The position numbers were made by a program, and so were the translations under genes. A DNA stretch of 64,000 nucleotides from positions 248,001-312,000 of the forward strand of contig VWZS01002406.1 in NCBI GenBank assembly GCA_013397075.1, written 5' to 3'. Source of the DNA: Rhabdornis inornatus. Taxonomy: Eukaryota; Chordata; Aves; Passeriformes; Rhabdornithidae. Positions 26,001 to 41,000 of the stretch are shown one piece after another. Numbering within the stretch: the stretch's first letter is position 1; each line of letters begins with the position of its first letter. The notes below the pieces were generated by a model that worked only from the letters and a program-made list of their open reading frames with translations, ran no database searches and was not told the origin of the DNA.

Positions 26001-29000
26001 ATTCAACTCAAGCTTACAAAAAACCACTACTGGACAACAGCTTTCCTTAGTTTCTTAAGGGGAAGGAAAGAAAAAAAAAAAAAAAACAAACCAAAACCAG
26101 CCAGCCCTTTGATTTATTTATATCCAAACTAAAAAAATTCAACACTATCCACCATGATACCTAAAAGTGCTACTCAGCAATACATGAAGCAGCCATATCA
26201 AGGTGGAAGAATTTCTATTTGCATTAATCAAGCTCTAAATAAAATACTTTGTGTTTTACAGCTGAGAGAGTGCTGATGAATCTAACAGTAGCTGTTTCTA
26301 CTAGAAATACCCTTTGTTACCCAGGCCCCTTAGTGGATAGGCAAAATTAGACAACAGACTGGAGCAACTGATGGGAGCACACAAGTTTATTTAGTACTTT
26401 GGCTATAGGATAATAACTCCAGTAGAAATGCTTGGAGCAAACTCTTACTGCAGCCTTATCACCAGTGAACAGCTCTCACTGTCATTAAGTTAAATGCATT
26501 GTCTTTCAAGGCAGACTACAAGGGTGGGATAGCGCAGGAGGGTGGGATAGAAAAAGGTTACAAGATGCCCTCTCAACTTTGTCCATACAAACCAGTTCGA
26601 ATTAAGAAGTAAATAAGGGTTATTGTTCTGCAAGGTCAGTACCATCTTGAGCTTATGCAATTTTTTTGCATGCATCATTACATTGGGTTTAACTGTTAAT
26701 ATGTTAGAATTTTATAGTCAGCTGTTTAACTATGTCAAATGTCCACTCCTGGCTTGCGTAGGGGACAAGCCTAATTGTATTGCAAACTATATAAAGGCCA
26801 TGTTTCTCAATTAATTTGTTTAAGCAGAGAGAAGGGAAATAAATATTTGAAAAATAATAAGAGATCAATCAGTCTGTCTTCTCCTGTGCCATGTCACAGG
26901 AAATCAACAATATCTAGCTTTTCCAATACAGAAAGACCCGTTAAATTATGCAATCACAGATTCAAACCTAGTGCAGTGGCACGTGTCCCAAGCAATAGTA
27001 TACATCCTTTCCTAGATACATATGAAACACATCCTGTAAGTTGAATTAATTTTATTTTTATATCCTCTGTGTTGAATGAATATTCCTCCTCTACTTACGG
27101 ATGAAAGTAGACAAGACTAAGCTATAGATTAGGTGTCAATGCTATATGGAACATGGATGTCCCAGGTTCCCCCTTCTTCTGACTGTTAGACACATTTGCA
27201 GGTGTGCAAGTGCTTCATCCAGAGTTATTCAGGATAGGTGTGGAATTTTCTCTGAAAACCTGCACAGAAAGTGGGATACCTCCCTGGTTTTAATCTTTTA
27301 TGAATAAACAAGAGCCTACAACTTCACAAAGGCTGACACGTATTTGATGAGTCAGATGGATCAAAGGCCGACATAGCAATGGGAAGGAAAGCCCTTCCAC
27401 ATCCAGGCAAAGGTGGGAAGGAAGAAATCACAGCATTTCCTAGTAAAGAAATGCGCACAAGACTGGTGGAAGCGTGTAGAATTAATACCACTCCTGAACC
27501 ATTTGCAATTTGTTCTGCCAACAAGGTAAGATGTGGAGTAGCCCCTTCCACACTTCTAGCATGACAAATGTTTTCCTAGATTTGGCAACTAAGCATTGCC
27601 TTCTTGCCCAGACAGAAGATTTTTAATAGAAGAAGTCTACTAAATAAATAGACAGACTCAGAGCCCTGTTGCTTGTTCATGGCTCAAGCTGGATGAAAAT
27701 AAATACTTACAAAATACAATTACAGACATCTCTCCTTCTGCTTCCCCTACCAATTAACAAAGTGATTGCAAGATCTGTTCAGGATGGAAAGGCAGATGAC
27801 AACTTTCTGAAGCTCCTTCTGTAATTATTAGACAGACAAAACCAATAAAATTCCAATAATGGTTTTATTCTAAATACTGATATATAAATTTGGATGAATC
27901 AGGAATATCAAGTTAAGATGCAGGGTGATGATAGCTTATGTCCACAGGCACACCTTAAAGACTACAAAGACAGCTTCACAACATGCTGTCTGTTACCTAG
28001 GAATATCATGGCTATGTTTAAGGATTAACATCTCAAGATAGTCCTTTTTTGAGGGTTGTAATCTTTAAAAGGTTGATAATGGATTTAAAGCTACATAAAG
28101 GCACCCTAAATAGCCATCAATACTTTTACAATTATGATCTTTCTGAAGTGAAATACATCTTTTGGACCCAAACTCAGATCCAAGCCAGGCTACCTTGTGA
28201 AGGAGCCTCTCTGTCCCCATAAACCACAGACCAGCATTTTCATACCTTGCCTCTTCTGACCTTGGAGAGGCTAATGGGTTACTTCTAAAGATCATGAAAG
28301 ATCACTGAAAAAAAACCCGATGTATTGTCTGTAGTGTACGTTTAAATGCACTACATCAAACCAAGACATGGAAAACTACTGCTTAACAGAAGCCAAAGAC
28401 AGCTGGGGCCCAATTTTAGTGCCTAAAGTTTCTTGGGATGAAAACAAGAATGTCAGTGTCATGAAAAATGAGCAGTAAACTTAGTTTCCCCCATGGGCCC
28501 TGATGCTCACTATTTCTGTGAGATGCTGTTGCAGTATGAAGAGTGGTTTTATGGCTGTTTCCTATGAAACACTTTTGTTTTGAAAACAAGGTTGTTCTAA
28601 GCTTATATAATAAATCAACATTGTATACTAAATCAGGAAGTCACATAACCAGCTACAGCATCCGAAACACTTCCAAGCTACTTTCTCCCCCCTTCTCCCT
28701 TTCGTATCTATTAATTTCTCATAATTCCTGGAGTAAAAACATTCAGATACTCATCTGCCAAATCCCACTGATGTCCATGGTAATCTGGCTGTTTTTCAGC
28801 AAAAGACTGAGTGTTAGAACAACTTAAGAAAGAAAGAAGGAAAGACCACTCAAACCCCTACATTTTCATAGAGCCATATAATGTAGGCCAGTTTCCAGAA
28901 GCAAGAAAGTATTTCAGAGATTATCAACATTAAATGACATTCTCTTCTAAGCAGTTTTAACCATAACACAAGGCTAAGAGTGATGCTCAGACACTTTTTC

Positions 29001-32000
29001 TGCCTTGCACAGAAAAATTGTAATTTCCAAACCTGTGCAAAGCATTTCCCACTTTGCAGGTTTTGAGTACTTTAGTTTGAGACCCAGGACCTAAAAAGAG
29101 CCAGCTGAATATGTGGTATGACAGACAATTCCTGGGATATGCAGACCAGGTATCCCTTCCTACCCCCTTAATTGTACTGTCTTATCTTTCAATACCCAGC
29201 TATTTTGGACAGTCTATGCCAATGTCATATTTAAAGAAAATTATAAAAAGCAGTCAGAACCTGACTATATCTAATCAATACACAGACAGAGATAACTTCT
29301 TCTCTTATAAAAATCTGCAGTTCTCTTATAAAATGTGCAATTCTTGCACATGCAGAGGGAGTATAATCAATACAATATTTCTGCAAGAGATCTATCACCT
29401 CCTTATCCAGCTATTGTGGCCACTCCATCAAGTTTGCCCAACTTACGGGTTTCGCTCATATTATGTGTATGGGGATTGAATTACAGTCCTTCCTCTGTGC
29501 ATTTGCTCCCAATTTTCCAAAGACATGTCCAGTTTATTACATGATTTGTGTGTTTCCTTTTTAACAATTCTTCAGAACAACTGGTTTATTTTATCATCCC
29601 TACTTGGGTATGCAACACCCCCACGCACACACACCCCATCCTCTGAGGATTTCACCCGCATAAGGTCACCCACTGTTGTGTAACTTTCTTGAACTGTTCT
29701 CAGATTACATTTTTCATCCAAAAATCTTTTATTCCCTGGAGTAGCATAGGTGTGGGAATTAACAATGTTCCCCACACAACATGGCAGGTGATGAAGTATT
29801 CATAGACTTACATCATACTTCTAAAATATCATAGTTTAAAAGTAGAGACAGTTGTACAAGCCCCAACAATTAGTTCTCCACTACCTCCTACCTAACCATG
29901 ATTAAGGTAAGATGCAGAATTAAATTTGCAATGCATAATTAAATTTCAGCTGCTTAATGAGTTGTCACACAGCAGCTGAGCCACGGGATTATCTATGAGC
30001 TCGACTCCAGCAGACTGGAGCAGGTTTTAACTGTGTGGCTCTGGCTGTAACTGAGATAAAAAGGTTACAGACTGCTGCTCTTTCACTGCTCCTAGTTTTG
30101 ATCCTGATTCTTTGCTGCCATATCTTGCTGTGGAAAGATAACAGGTACATTCCTCACCCTCTCTTCTCCTCACCACCCATGCCAAAACCTAACCCAGCTC
30201 ATAGTTAGCGAAGGAGACAGAGCCTACACTCACTGACAGATTTTACAACAGCACAAATACCTCATTCCGGCTCAGCTACAGCCAGACACATCTGCTTGTC
30301 ACACATCTGCTTGCAGCTCCAAATTGCCTAGTCTCACATTTGTTGCGGACTAAACGACATGCAGACAACACACACACTTGCTAAGCCTACAACTGTCTGA
30401 GTAACTCCCTTTAGCCTCTTGGGATATTTGTGTCTTAAGAGATTTGGGGGATGATATGGATCAATTCAGCAAACAGAAATGACAGATTATGGTGTTCCCA
30501 AACCCTTTCTGATGTCCTCACTTTTAATTACTGAATTAATCTCACTCTTTTGTGAGGTAAATTCACCAGAGAGCATTTAAACCGTAGTTCCCTAAGCAAT
30601 CACTGCAATGAAATGTGCATACACCTTGGCTTCCTGCACTTAAAACTTACTAGTTTTACTTCTGCTGTCAAAGCAAGCCACCACAGCATGCATTAATAGG
30701 GGAAAGGTAAGCAGAAGCATGGGGACTGTCTTAGCTGTAGTAACACAGAATACTTGGAAGGACTCCATTTCCTTGCCCAGAATTAGGGCTCAGAGCTAGA
30801 CAAATCAAGTCCAACACTAATCTAAGAGACTGGACATAGTTCAGCCTCTGCTGCTGTGCTCAAGGCAGAAATTAATTCTCAAGTTTCCACAGCCTCTGCA
30901 GTAAATCAGGTATTAAAACAGTGATTACTTGTGGACTTAACTAATAATTATGAAATTATGCTGTGCTATGCTGACAAAATATTTATGCTAAAACTGCTCA
31001 AAAACGTTACTAGGACAAAAACTTGAGAAACCCATAATGAAAAGGAAACATTATGCCACAGTAACAAAATTACAGTGTTACACTGCTGCCTCAAGTGAGG
31101 GTTTTATCCTAGCTGCGTCTAATTTACACTTATCAGTGCAAGCACCTTTCCATAGTAAATGGATTTATTATTCTGAAAAGCAAAAGCCAACTCAAAACAT
31201 TACATTAAACTGATAGACGGAGGGCCAGCCAGGGGGGCAGGGGGTAGGGATTAGGTACAAATTGTTCACATATGGTTTTTCTTAATTATTATTATTGGCT
31301 ATGCTCCACAGCACAGGGGGAGGGGAAAAGAGGGAGGAAGAAAGAAGTAGGAGGGAATTTGAAACTTACTGGTTGACCTCCCCACCATCTGTGATTGAAT
31401 TTCTCTCGCCCTCGAAGACTGAAGCTGGCATCAAACACTGGGTCATACATCGAATTGCCAACAATCCCATGTGATTCAGGATAGAGTCCCTTTGTGCAGA
31501 AGTAGATTAATTAGTAAAACCCTAATACACATAAATGCAGTGCTTCATAGCTATCTGCAAATACCACTAAATTATTTCAAAATAAGTATCTTTGTAATTA
31601 CATCACAGAAAAGATTTTTACTTTCCGACAAGCACATTTAAATGTGGCTGTAGTAATGAAAGCAGTAAGAGGGGATTGAATTGTGCTAAAAAGCATAAAA
31701 ACTCCTGTTACTCAATACTTTCAAGTTTTTTCACAGTTTAAACGTTAGTTTGAGGCCATCAAAGAAAAAGCGTAAGTGTATGAAAAGAAGATCGATTTGT
31801 ACTTTCAGTTCCTCCTCATGAACGCCCTTTCTGGACACAATAATTCATTCTCTGGTTGCAAGAGTAACACTTAGCATTTCCAGTTTATAATATTTTATCT
31901 TCATGAGTGCTTCTGTTAGATAAATTATTTCCAAGAAAAAAAATTGAGGCAGGTCACCCAACGCCATGGGTTTGTATCACGATTTATCCTGCAGTAAAAG

Positions 32001-35000
32001 CAATTCTGGGAGAAGAACAGAAAATTCCGTTCTCTGGGCCCTCTCCCCTCCCAACCTATTCTTTCTCCATATGCTCCTGTATCTCCATTTAAACATTTGT
32101 GCAGTGGCCGCACAAAAAAAAAAAAAATAGAAGGGCTAAAAATTGCAGCTGCAGGTGGAGAGTCGCTTATGGCAGCTTTGGGAGCACTATCAGTGTCACA
32201 CAGGTGTGGGGACAGCCTGGTTGCCAGCCCTGCCAACGCAGCAAAGCGATGGCTCCTCTCACTGCAGGGCCAAGACAGTGTCCAGACACCCTCAGCAGCT
32301 GCACACTGCCCCACTGACTTGGGCTGCTCCAGCAGAGAAACAACTGCTGGTTGTATTCAGGGTTGGTTTTTTTTTCCCCTAGGAAAACTTTGACCTGTAA
32401 TTATGCAGCAGTACAAATAACTGAAAAAGCAGGCATAAGAAAGCATAGGAAAGCTGTGGCAGTGTATAATGGTGAGATACAATCCATTTCACCACTTCAA
32501 AATAAAAGAAAATACTTAAATACTTTTTCTTCAAAATGAAGAAAATACTGAACATAAATAAATACCAAAAAGGATGGATAATGAAGCAGTTATATATATA
32601 ATATATATATCTACATTTTTAAAAATCTTGCTTCCCATAACACACATTTCTACTCCAGTGCAACACTTTATCATGAAAAAATCCTTCCCAGGGACTTACA
32701 GTAGCAAGAGTGTACAAGTTGGGGAATGTTTTTGTAGGGTAAACAGGTCGCATGTAAGGAGAATGTGTTCCACAAGATCCTGAAAAATCAAATGTGAATG
32801 TGAGCAAACAAAGCTTTTAGACAGGGAAAACAAAACCAGAGAAAGTAATTTCTGTGACTCAAAATGATGCAGAAACTGGTTAAATTTTAACTAATTTAAG
32901 TGAACTTTCTGCTGCTTAACAGCAGTCAGCAGTAAAAGCAGTAGTAAATCTACTCATGCACTCTTTGTACTTCACAACTAAAAACTGAAATAAGGCATCC
33001 AGATGACTACAGAACCAGCTATATTCCCATAGATTGTTTTTTTTTCCTGAGTTAGCCTCCATCCAGAATCATTGGAAGTCTCTTGTTAAGTAAAATAAGA
33101 TGAGAAAACACAGGTTTATTTTAAGTAATAAATACCCCAAAGCTGCAGTTTCGCACTGGGCTTTGCGGCCTCAGCTCCATCCCCCCCCATCATATGCAGT
33201 GCACCCAGTCCTCCACAAACCCAAGGGGATGCCCATTCTCAGGAAGGTGAGTGCAGGGCATGTTTTCAGCCAGTTACCAGGCATCCACGTACAGCTCCTT
33301 CAGCCACTTATCCATATCTCTGACTTTTCTGAATCAAGTGGAAAATTTCCTGGGCACCTCCCAACTAGCCTGTAAGCATGCACGATACATATCACATACT
33401 AAAGATTACTTTCTTTGCTGACAAAACCACATGAAGATCACTGATTCTGAGCAGCATTTCCCAAACCAGCAGCTATGTACTACATTATTCAGGGTTCTTT
33501 CAAGTCACCAGCTGATATCACCTAATTTAAAGGGGACTTCTGCCATTTCATATCCACGCTGACCCTTCCGCTACTCAACAACTGGACTGCAAGAGACTGT
33601 CTTTCATTTACTGACAGAAAACAGATGTACTCACTCAGTTTTTCAATATTGGGCATGACCTTGTTCCCTTTCTTCATATATGATGCACGGAAACCATCAA
33701 CAGAAAAGATGATCAAAGGAGGACGAACAAAGCTAAAAGCAAAAGCAGCAGGAATATAAAGCAGCATTTCAAATTTTTATTTTTTTTAATTTCCACTTGC
33801 TCACTGAGCCTCCAAGAAATCCAGAAGTTCAGTTACTGTAAAAACTATATACCTATAGTCTTTCACATACTTAACAGACTAAGAGAAACTGATAATCCTC
33901 CCACACAGTGACAGCCAGTGTTCACTCAGTCACTGATAGGGTTGATATCCAACACAAAAGACATCTTCCCTGAGCAGCTAAAAACATATAACACATAAAG
34001 GCAAGTACTTATAGAAGGAGATGGAGAAGGAAATTTACCATGTACAAGTACCCAGCCCAGCACACAATCTCTAGTTAAAAGCCACGTCTCATGATAGTTG
34101 GTCTTCTTTCTCAAACAGAAGTCCATGTGGCATTTGGAGCATGCTCTGTGAGGCACAGTTCATTCTAACATACTAAAGTATTTCATGTCACTTTTTTTAC
34201 TTTTTGAATTTACTGCTGCTACTGAAAGTCAAGTCCAAGCAGGCAGATACGTGCCACGGATGTACACACCTGGGCTTTTAATGTCACCTGCTGCAGAGGT
34301 TAGCAGCTGTCACTGTCACCAGGAGAAGCATCTCTAAACTATCCTCCTAACAGTAGAGGCTGAGCTGCAGCCCAACACAGCACACAAGCAGATGCTTACC
34401 TTTAAGGATAATAGTGAGACAAAAGGTTTCAAAAATTACTTACTTTCTCCATGTTACTCATGTGCTCAAATTCCTCACTAAGTCAAGCCTGTACCCCATG
34501 GTAGTTTAGAAATCCTTTTATTTAAGAACATAATGCTAAAAGTACAAAATTCCATCTAAAAAACAAATTGCCTGAATTATGTTCACATATGGCTTAACCC
34601 AAATTTTACTGAAAGGAGAAAACCTAGGTCTTTCTGCTGACTTCAGAGGAGTCTGGCTACCTTCCCTGTGCATGTATGAGAAGGAGGCAAACCCAGCAGC
34701 AGGTCATTGAAGACCAAGAGTTCAAACCCAAATAACATCCACCACTACTCACCCAGCAGCTCAAAGGCTAATGCATGACAATATTATGAGCCTAAAAAAA
34801 GGCAAATGCATTACAACATTATGAGCATAACTGTACAAATGGTGAAGCCCAGGAAAGCATCCAACCCACAGTCATTCAGCCTGCATGACAGAGCCAGCGC
34901 AGAAATGTGGTGGCAGAGGTCCAAGGCAAGACCTGGTCACCACTGGCTTTGCTGCATTTGCTTTTCTAGGTGCAAGCAAAGCACTTACCCTGCTGGACAT

Positions 35001-38000
35001 TCCGGAGCCTTTATCTCTTCACAGTCATCATCCACCCAGTGGGTTTCTCCTACCAGAAAAGTCACATTGGAGTTTCAAAAAACAAAAAATACAAAATCTG
35101 TGGATACAGCTACAGGTTTTACAGAAAATATATACTAAAAAAAATAAAGTCTAGCTCCAGTTAATGGACTGACTTGTCATACTTCTCATGAATAATGAGA
35201 ATGTCTTTTCACAAAGCTGAACAAGTGATCTGGTTATATTCAACAAAAATATCCAAACTAGCACTTCTACAAGCAGCTCTTAAAACTGGAGTTAAAAGTG
35301 TCCTTTTGACCGCAGGAGACAGTGGTAACGCTTTAGACAGAGTGGTCATCTATTTTAATTTTTTTTATTTTTGATCTGTCAAAAACAGGTAAGTGCTGCT
35401 TCTGGCTGTTAATTCCCACCCTCCTCCCATCAGTTCTGATGCCTCCAAGAGCTGATTCAGCTGGCTAAAAGCCCAAAACAAAACTCATTCTGGGGAAGAA
35501 AAACAACTCTAAATAGTTTCCAGCTGGTTTAGAGAGGTGATCAGCTCATGGATCAGGTGAGACTCCTGCTAAAAAAAGCATTAAATACTCTTTCAGAGTT
35601 AGATTAGTTAAAATTACTTCATGTAATCAACTATTTTCTTAAGGTTTTCACTGCTGAATGCTGTCTATAGAGTGGCTCATGACTTGCAGTTTTACAGGTC
35701 AACTGAAAAAAACAAATTATTAGCTAACAAGCCTACTTCCTGAACCTCGCACTATTAAAGGAAATGAAATTCAATTAAAAGAACAAAGCAAAAAACATCA
35801 TCAAAAAGACCTGCAGGAAACGTGTGCTGCAGCAATTGCAACTGACCAGGACAGGAGGTGGAGGGACAATTTCCAAGGGAAAAAAAAAAAAAAAAACGAA
35901 AAACAACGCACTATCCTCAGATAGGCAAAGGCACAGACAAAGAGGAAACACTGTTCTCATATAAAGCTTAGTCCTGTCAAAAGTTCCAGAGTCATTGAGA
36001 TAGTTTGTTATTATCCAATTAAACAAAGATTATGTACATTAAACCTGGAGACATACAAATTCCTCTGTCTTGATCCTTATAAGAGGAAGCTCACAAAAAA
36101 GGCAGGATTTGGAAACCATATCAGTATTTAAGGGGTCTCAGCTTCTGGTTTCTTTGGGAAGGGGAAGGACAATCTACAGGGATTTGCTGGAAAATACAAA
36201 TTTCATTTAGATTCCCAACAGCAAAACCCAAGTAAATAAAAAGGCCCATTTTCAGTGTATAGATGGATCTGGACCATTATAATTTTATGAATGTATGGAT
36301 TTGTCCAAAATGGTGAAATAATTTCAAACTGCAACCCTTGCACCAGTAAAGTTAAAGAATGAAAAAAACTAAGAACTAGGTGAGATACAAAAGCAAAAAC
36401 CTGTAGAGCTCATTTCCAAGGATCAGAAGACCTGCTGTGAGAGGCAGGGTACGCTCTAAAAGAGCAGAGCATTGGATGAAAATCAAGTCTTCCAGGCCCA
36501 TCCGCCCACCGAGCAGTGCGGGCTGTTCTGCAGCCATGGTGTGTCACGGTCATCTGAAACCCACGCCACCCACCTGTGAGTAAAAGCCCTTGGATTCTTG
36601 CAACTCCTCTTCCACAAGAAACAATGCCTACAGATATCAGGCCAAGCAGTTTGAGCAGGAGCTTTTGTGGTGGGGGTGGAGAGAGGTCTTTGGCACAGAG
36701 ATAACGCATCTAGGAATGCTCCTTCCTTCTGAGATCATTAGATATCCCTGCACTCCCTTGATGCAGACAAATGTATCTGAACACTTTAGAGCTTTGCTTT
36801 TAACTCTTCTTCATCCACCTCCACCTCTTCTCTTTCCACCATTATCTCTACAGGCAAAGATAATGTCCTTCAAGATATTATTTACCTCTGCTAGTGCCCA
36901 CAAAATTACAAATGCGATTCCCCACTTTCCCCACCTCCTAAAAGAAAAAAAAAAAAAGAAAAAAAAATCAAAGCAAAACAAAGAGTTCCTCTTTCTGATG
37001 AAAACTCTTTACCCTGCCTTCTATTGGGTTTGGAGAGATAAGAGGTAGAAAGACCAGAGACGTACCTTTGCAAACGACTTGATAATTAGTACAACAATCT
37101 CCTCTACTTAAGCAGTCTTCAGAGCAGTGACAAGCATTGTCATCATTCCTGGTTTCTCCACAGCGATCTTTGGTACACTCCCAACCCCGAGCTAACATAT
37201 TCAAAATATAAGCAAGAATGAGAGATTGTAATGAAAACAAAAAGTATTCATTCACCTACAATGAAAACACTCCAGTCGTTAAAGTAGGTACGTCAACCAG
37301 AAAGAAAGAAAAAGGACCCTTGTCACTTGCAAGTGCAGGAGGGCTCCTCCACAAAACGTGTGTATTTCTGCTGTCCTCAGGTACTGTATTCCAGGCTTTG
37401 TACAATCTGAATGCCAGAAAAAGTGTGGAAAGGAAAAGACAAAAAAGGATCTTCATAAATAAATGGTGGAACCTAAGACACAAACTAAGAATTCTGTTGG
37501 TTCTTGGGTAATCTTTGCTTTTCCTCACAATTACTACAGTCCCCCGTTCAATCCTTAGAAAAGAAGAAAGTAGAAAAAAGACTATGTCGATGCAAAGTGA
37601 TGTCTTATTCCCACCATCAGTTCCTCACCCATAGTGCAGATCCAGTACCAACCTCAAAGATACGAAAAAACAAGAGCTGTTCTTTAAGGAAAAGCATGGC
37701 ATGGCTGCTGTGAAAACTCCATCTTTTCTCAGCTTGCAAATGAATTTAAGATCTGGCCTAAGTCAGATGCTCTCTCAAGAGTAGTACATTGCTTTGAAAC
37801 AGGGCCTATGGTTTTCCACAATAATGCCCACCCAAGAAACTATAAAAATCACTTCAGACAACATGCACCCAGTAAAAAACCACGCATCAGAGCAATGTCT
37901 TTTATCCTCTTTTCTGTTTCATTTGGGGCTTATAGAAATAAGTATGTAATATTTACAGATCACACATGTGATAATTGCCTGAATAAATGCCTGTGGGAAT

Positions 38001-41000
38001 ATATGACCATTAGCACAGCAGCCCCAGGGGCTATACAGGTATCCATACGCATATGTGAACCTATGTGTCCACCATCGACAGGGGGGTGAGGAAATGAAAT
38101 TCTGCCCTTTGGTAGCAGACTTCATTCTGAAAGTCCTCAAAAAGAGCCTCTCATTCTGCAGCCATTTACAGCAGGGGCAGAACAGTGTCAACCTAAAATT
38201 CAGAAATTTTGGCCTGGAACCAAACTTGTTTTTCACACTAGATTAGCTCACTCTTTTTCTTGTATCAGTCTATAAAAATTATATAATCATAAACAGAACT
38301 GAGGAAGTCAGGACTTTCAAGCATGGCACATCCATGGGCAATGATATTTTTAATCATTGCACTTTTTTCTTCTGGCTGCTTAGTAAGTGTAATACTTCAA
38401 TAAAGCAATAAAGCATCCAATGGCAAAAATAAAAGGCACCTGTGTCAACTCTGACCACTGTGCAAACACTGAAGGAGATAGGTACAACTAATAATTTAAA
38501 TGCACTATGCTAAGAAGTAAAATATAACTCAAGTCTGCCTTTGAAGTTCTCCTTACCTATGACTCATGGAAAAAAAAAAACACCACAACCCAAAAAAAAG
38601 AAAGTGAACCTATTGCTATATTACCGTCTCCCAGGGTCCAATGAATGGAAGTCAAATGTTTCTACCAGAGCAGTAATATGCATCCTAACACCTGGAAATC
38701 AGAGTCTGGGGCACGGGTAGCAAGACCCGGCTGTCCCCTGCTCCAAAAGGACCCGCACCTCTTCAATGATCCCAGCTTCCAAGGCACCCTCTCAAGTGAG
38801 ACTGAACTGCTCCAATATTAAGTTATCAATTGGGATGAAAAAAGATGGCTGACACAAAATGACCAATGTCCAGTTTTTACCATGGCTTTTGACTGTAAAC
38901 TGGAGGTCAAACTGGTGCCTAAACACTGATGCTTGCTTTTAATTTAGTGTCAGAGATCTGCTTTTCTATGTGGTATGAAGAGTACCCTGCTTTTTCTGCC
39001 CCAGCAGTAAGGAGAGATAGGTACACATTCCTACTACTCCTTGCAAAGAAACATGGGCTGCATTCTGGGCTGAGCTAAGCCTACCTGGCCAGGCAAGGTG
39101 AGGAGAAGACGCAAGTTATGCCAAGGAGTGCTGGTTTATCAAGCAGGTCCTGACCACTGGCAGAACCCAGGTGTCAGCAGCACCTGGCAGTGCAGGACAG
39201 GAGACCCATCATACCTGTCTTTAAGCACAGCTCATCAAAGTCGAAGCAGCAGCTGTTGTAGCTCTTGCACAGGTTGTCACAGCGGCAGCCAGGAGGCTCT
39301 GCCTCTTGAAGCTCAAAGCATCTGTTTTTGCAGGAGCCAGAGGTATTGATCCAGGGGGAATCTGACAGGACTGTGTGGAACAAGAAACAGGGCAACATCT
39401 GTCAGGCTGGCAGCGATGGGACAGGCAGCTCAGCCCTGAGCCACTCAACTGAGCAAGACCTTGGATGCTTGCTCTGGGAAAGGGAAGGGAGCAGGGAGAG
39501 CAGGAGAATTGCATGAAGAAACAAAACAAAAAAAAGAACAAATTCAAAAAAGTTGTTCTTCTGGGAAAAAAAAAAAGGAAGCAGCATGCTGTGATAACAT
39601 CCTGTAAAGAAACAGCCCTGGCTTTACCTCTGTAACAATCAAGAGATCATTAGCAGAAATGTATTGAAGTCTCCAAGGCCCCATTCCAGGAGCTGCAGCT
39701 ATTCCACAGAAGCAGGCCTTTGTTTTCAGAAACCAAGTGACATTTTCATGGCTGGCTGGGCAGTTTACATAGGAAAGGACTCCCAATTAATCTAAGTGCA
39801 GACAGCAGGACTTGGTTTGCTACACTGGAAGGTGTCAAATCAATGTGAAGCGTGAAAGAAAACTTTAAAATGCTCTATAAATTAATGGAGAAATAAAGCA
39901 AGGCTTTTAGATGGGCTTCTGCAAGGCACCAGATTATAAAAAAAAACTTTAAAAATACAGAAGTATTTAAGAAATCAATGATTATTATGTGTAAAAGTAA
40001 ATGGACAACTACCAGTCTGGAAACTATGAATAGTGTATTAGACTTCAATAATCTATTTACTAGTAAGGGCCCATAATGTCAAAGCTGACATATGTCTGCT
40101 CTTTTTCTCAAAAATTACTATTTTATACATTTTATATATTTTACAAGTTTTTCTTGTAAGAGAATCCTACATAGCAGCTTATATGAAGCAGAAAATGTGT
40201 GTGCTGTTCTCTAGGGTTAATTGTATTTTATGAAATAAAGTAATGAATGTATGTTATCCTTTAAATACAGAGGTGTTCCACGGAAAATTTCACAATGCCT
40301 TTTGTTCCTTGAGAGACCTATTAAAATGAAGTATTTGAAATGGTCTTGTGTTTTGTTTTCTTTTAGGCCATGGTTTGGTTTTGGGTTTGGCAAACCTCAC
40401 CATGATTAGCGGTATGACTTTTAGAGGACTGACGCAATGGCACTTTTGGGAAATAGTTGCTCTGATATTTTCTTTTGTATTTTTCCCCCTACACTTTCAC
40501 ATAGCTGAGAATTTAGTCTCCACATAAACTGAAGAGAAATCTCTTCTCAAATAAGATGGCATTAACTGAACACTGTGAGAATGGATGGAAAAGATGATGC
40601 AGGGGGAGTTTGGAGGTGACATTGTAGCAGCTGATGTCTCACCAGCTCTCATCCCAAGTACCACTGCTCCACCACTTCCCTTGGAGTGGCACTGACTGGA
40701 CACCAGCACAAACCATGTCAGTGAGTAAATCTGTCAGAAAAATCAGTGCTACAGCAAGATCATAGGTAAGAAACCCAAATGTACAGTGGTTGCAGTGGTG
40801 GCTCATGGCAGTGTCAAGGCACACCCATATAACTGCTGGAAAAGGTAGTAGCAGACAGCTCCATCTTTCTGTTTTTGTGGGGTTTTATTTCAATCAGGTC
40901 ATCAGCGCTCGGGGTGAGTAACATCATACACACAGTGAAGTTTCACTCTATAGATACACATCCTGCAAGCATGCTCTTAGTGAGCCATTAGTATTTTGGC

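Larger units (their letters stand above)
22776..31369 (-). other. ENPP2: ENPP2 intron 8, longest in the window
   Basis: 8.6 kb. Contains an A run with C interruptions at about 26064-26101, a small C/A-rich stretch near 29606-29640, and the G-rich and purine-rich motifs at 31222-31356. No coding sequence or transposon recognised. Confidence 0.85.
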
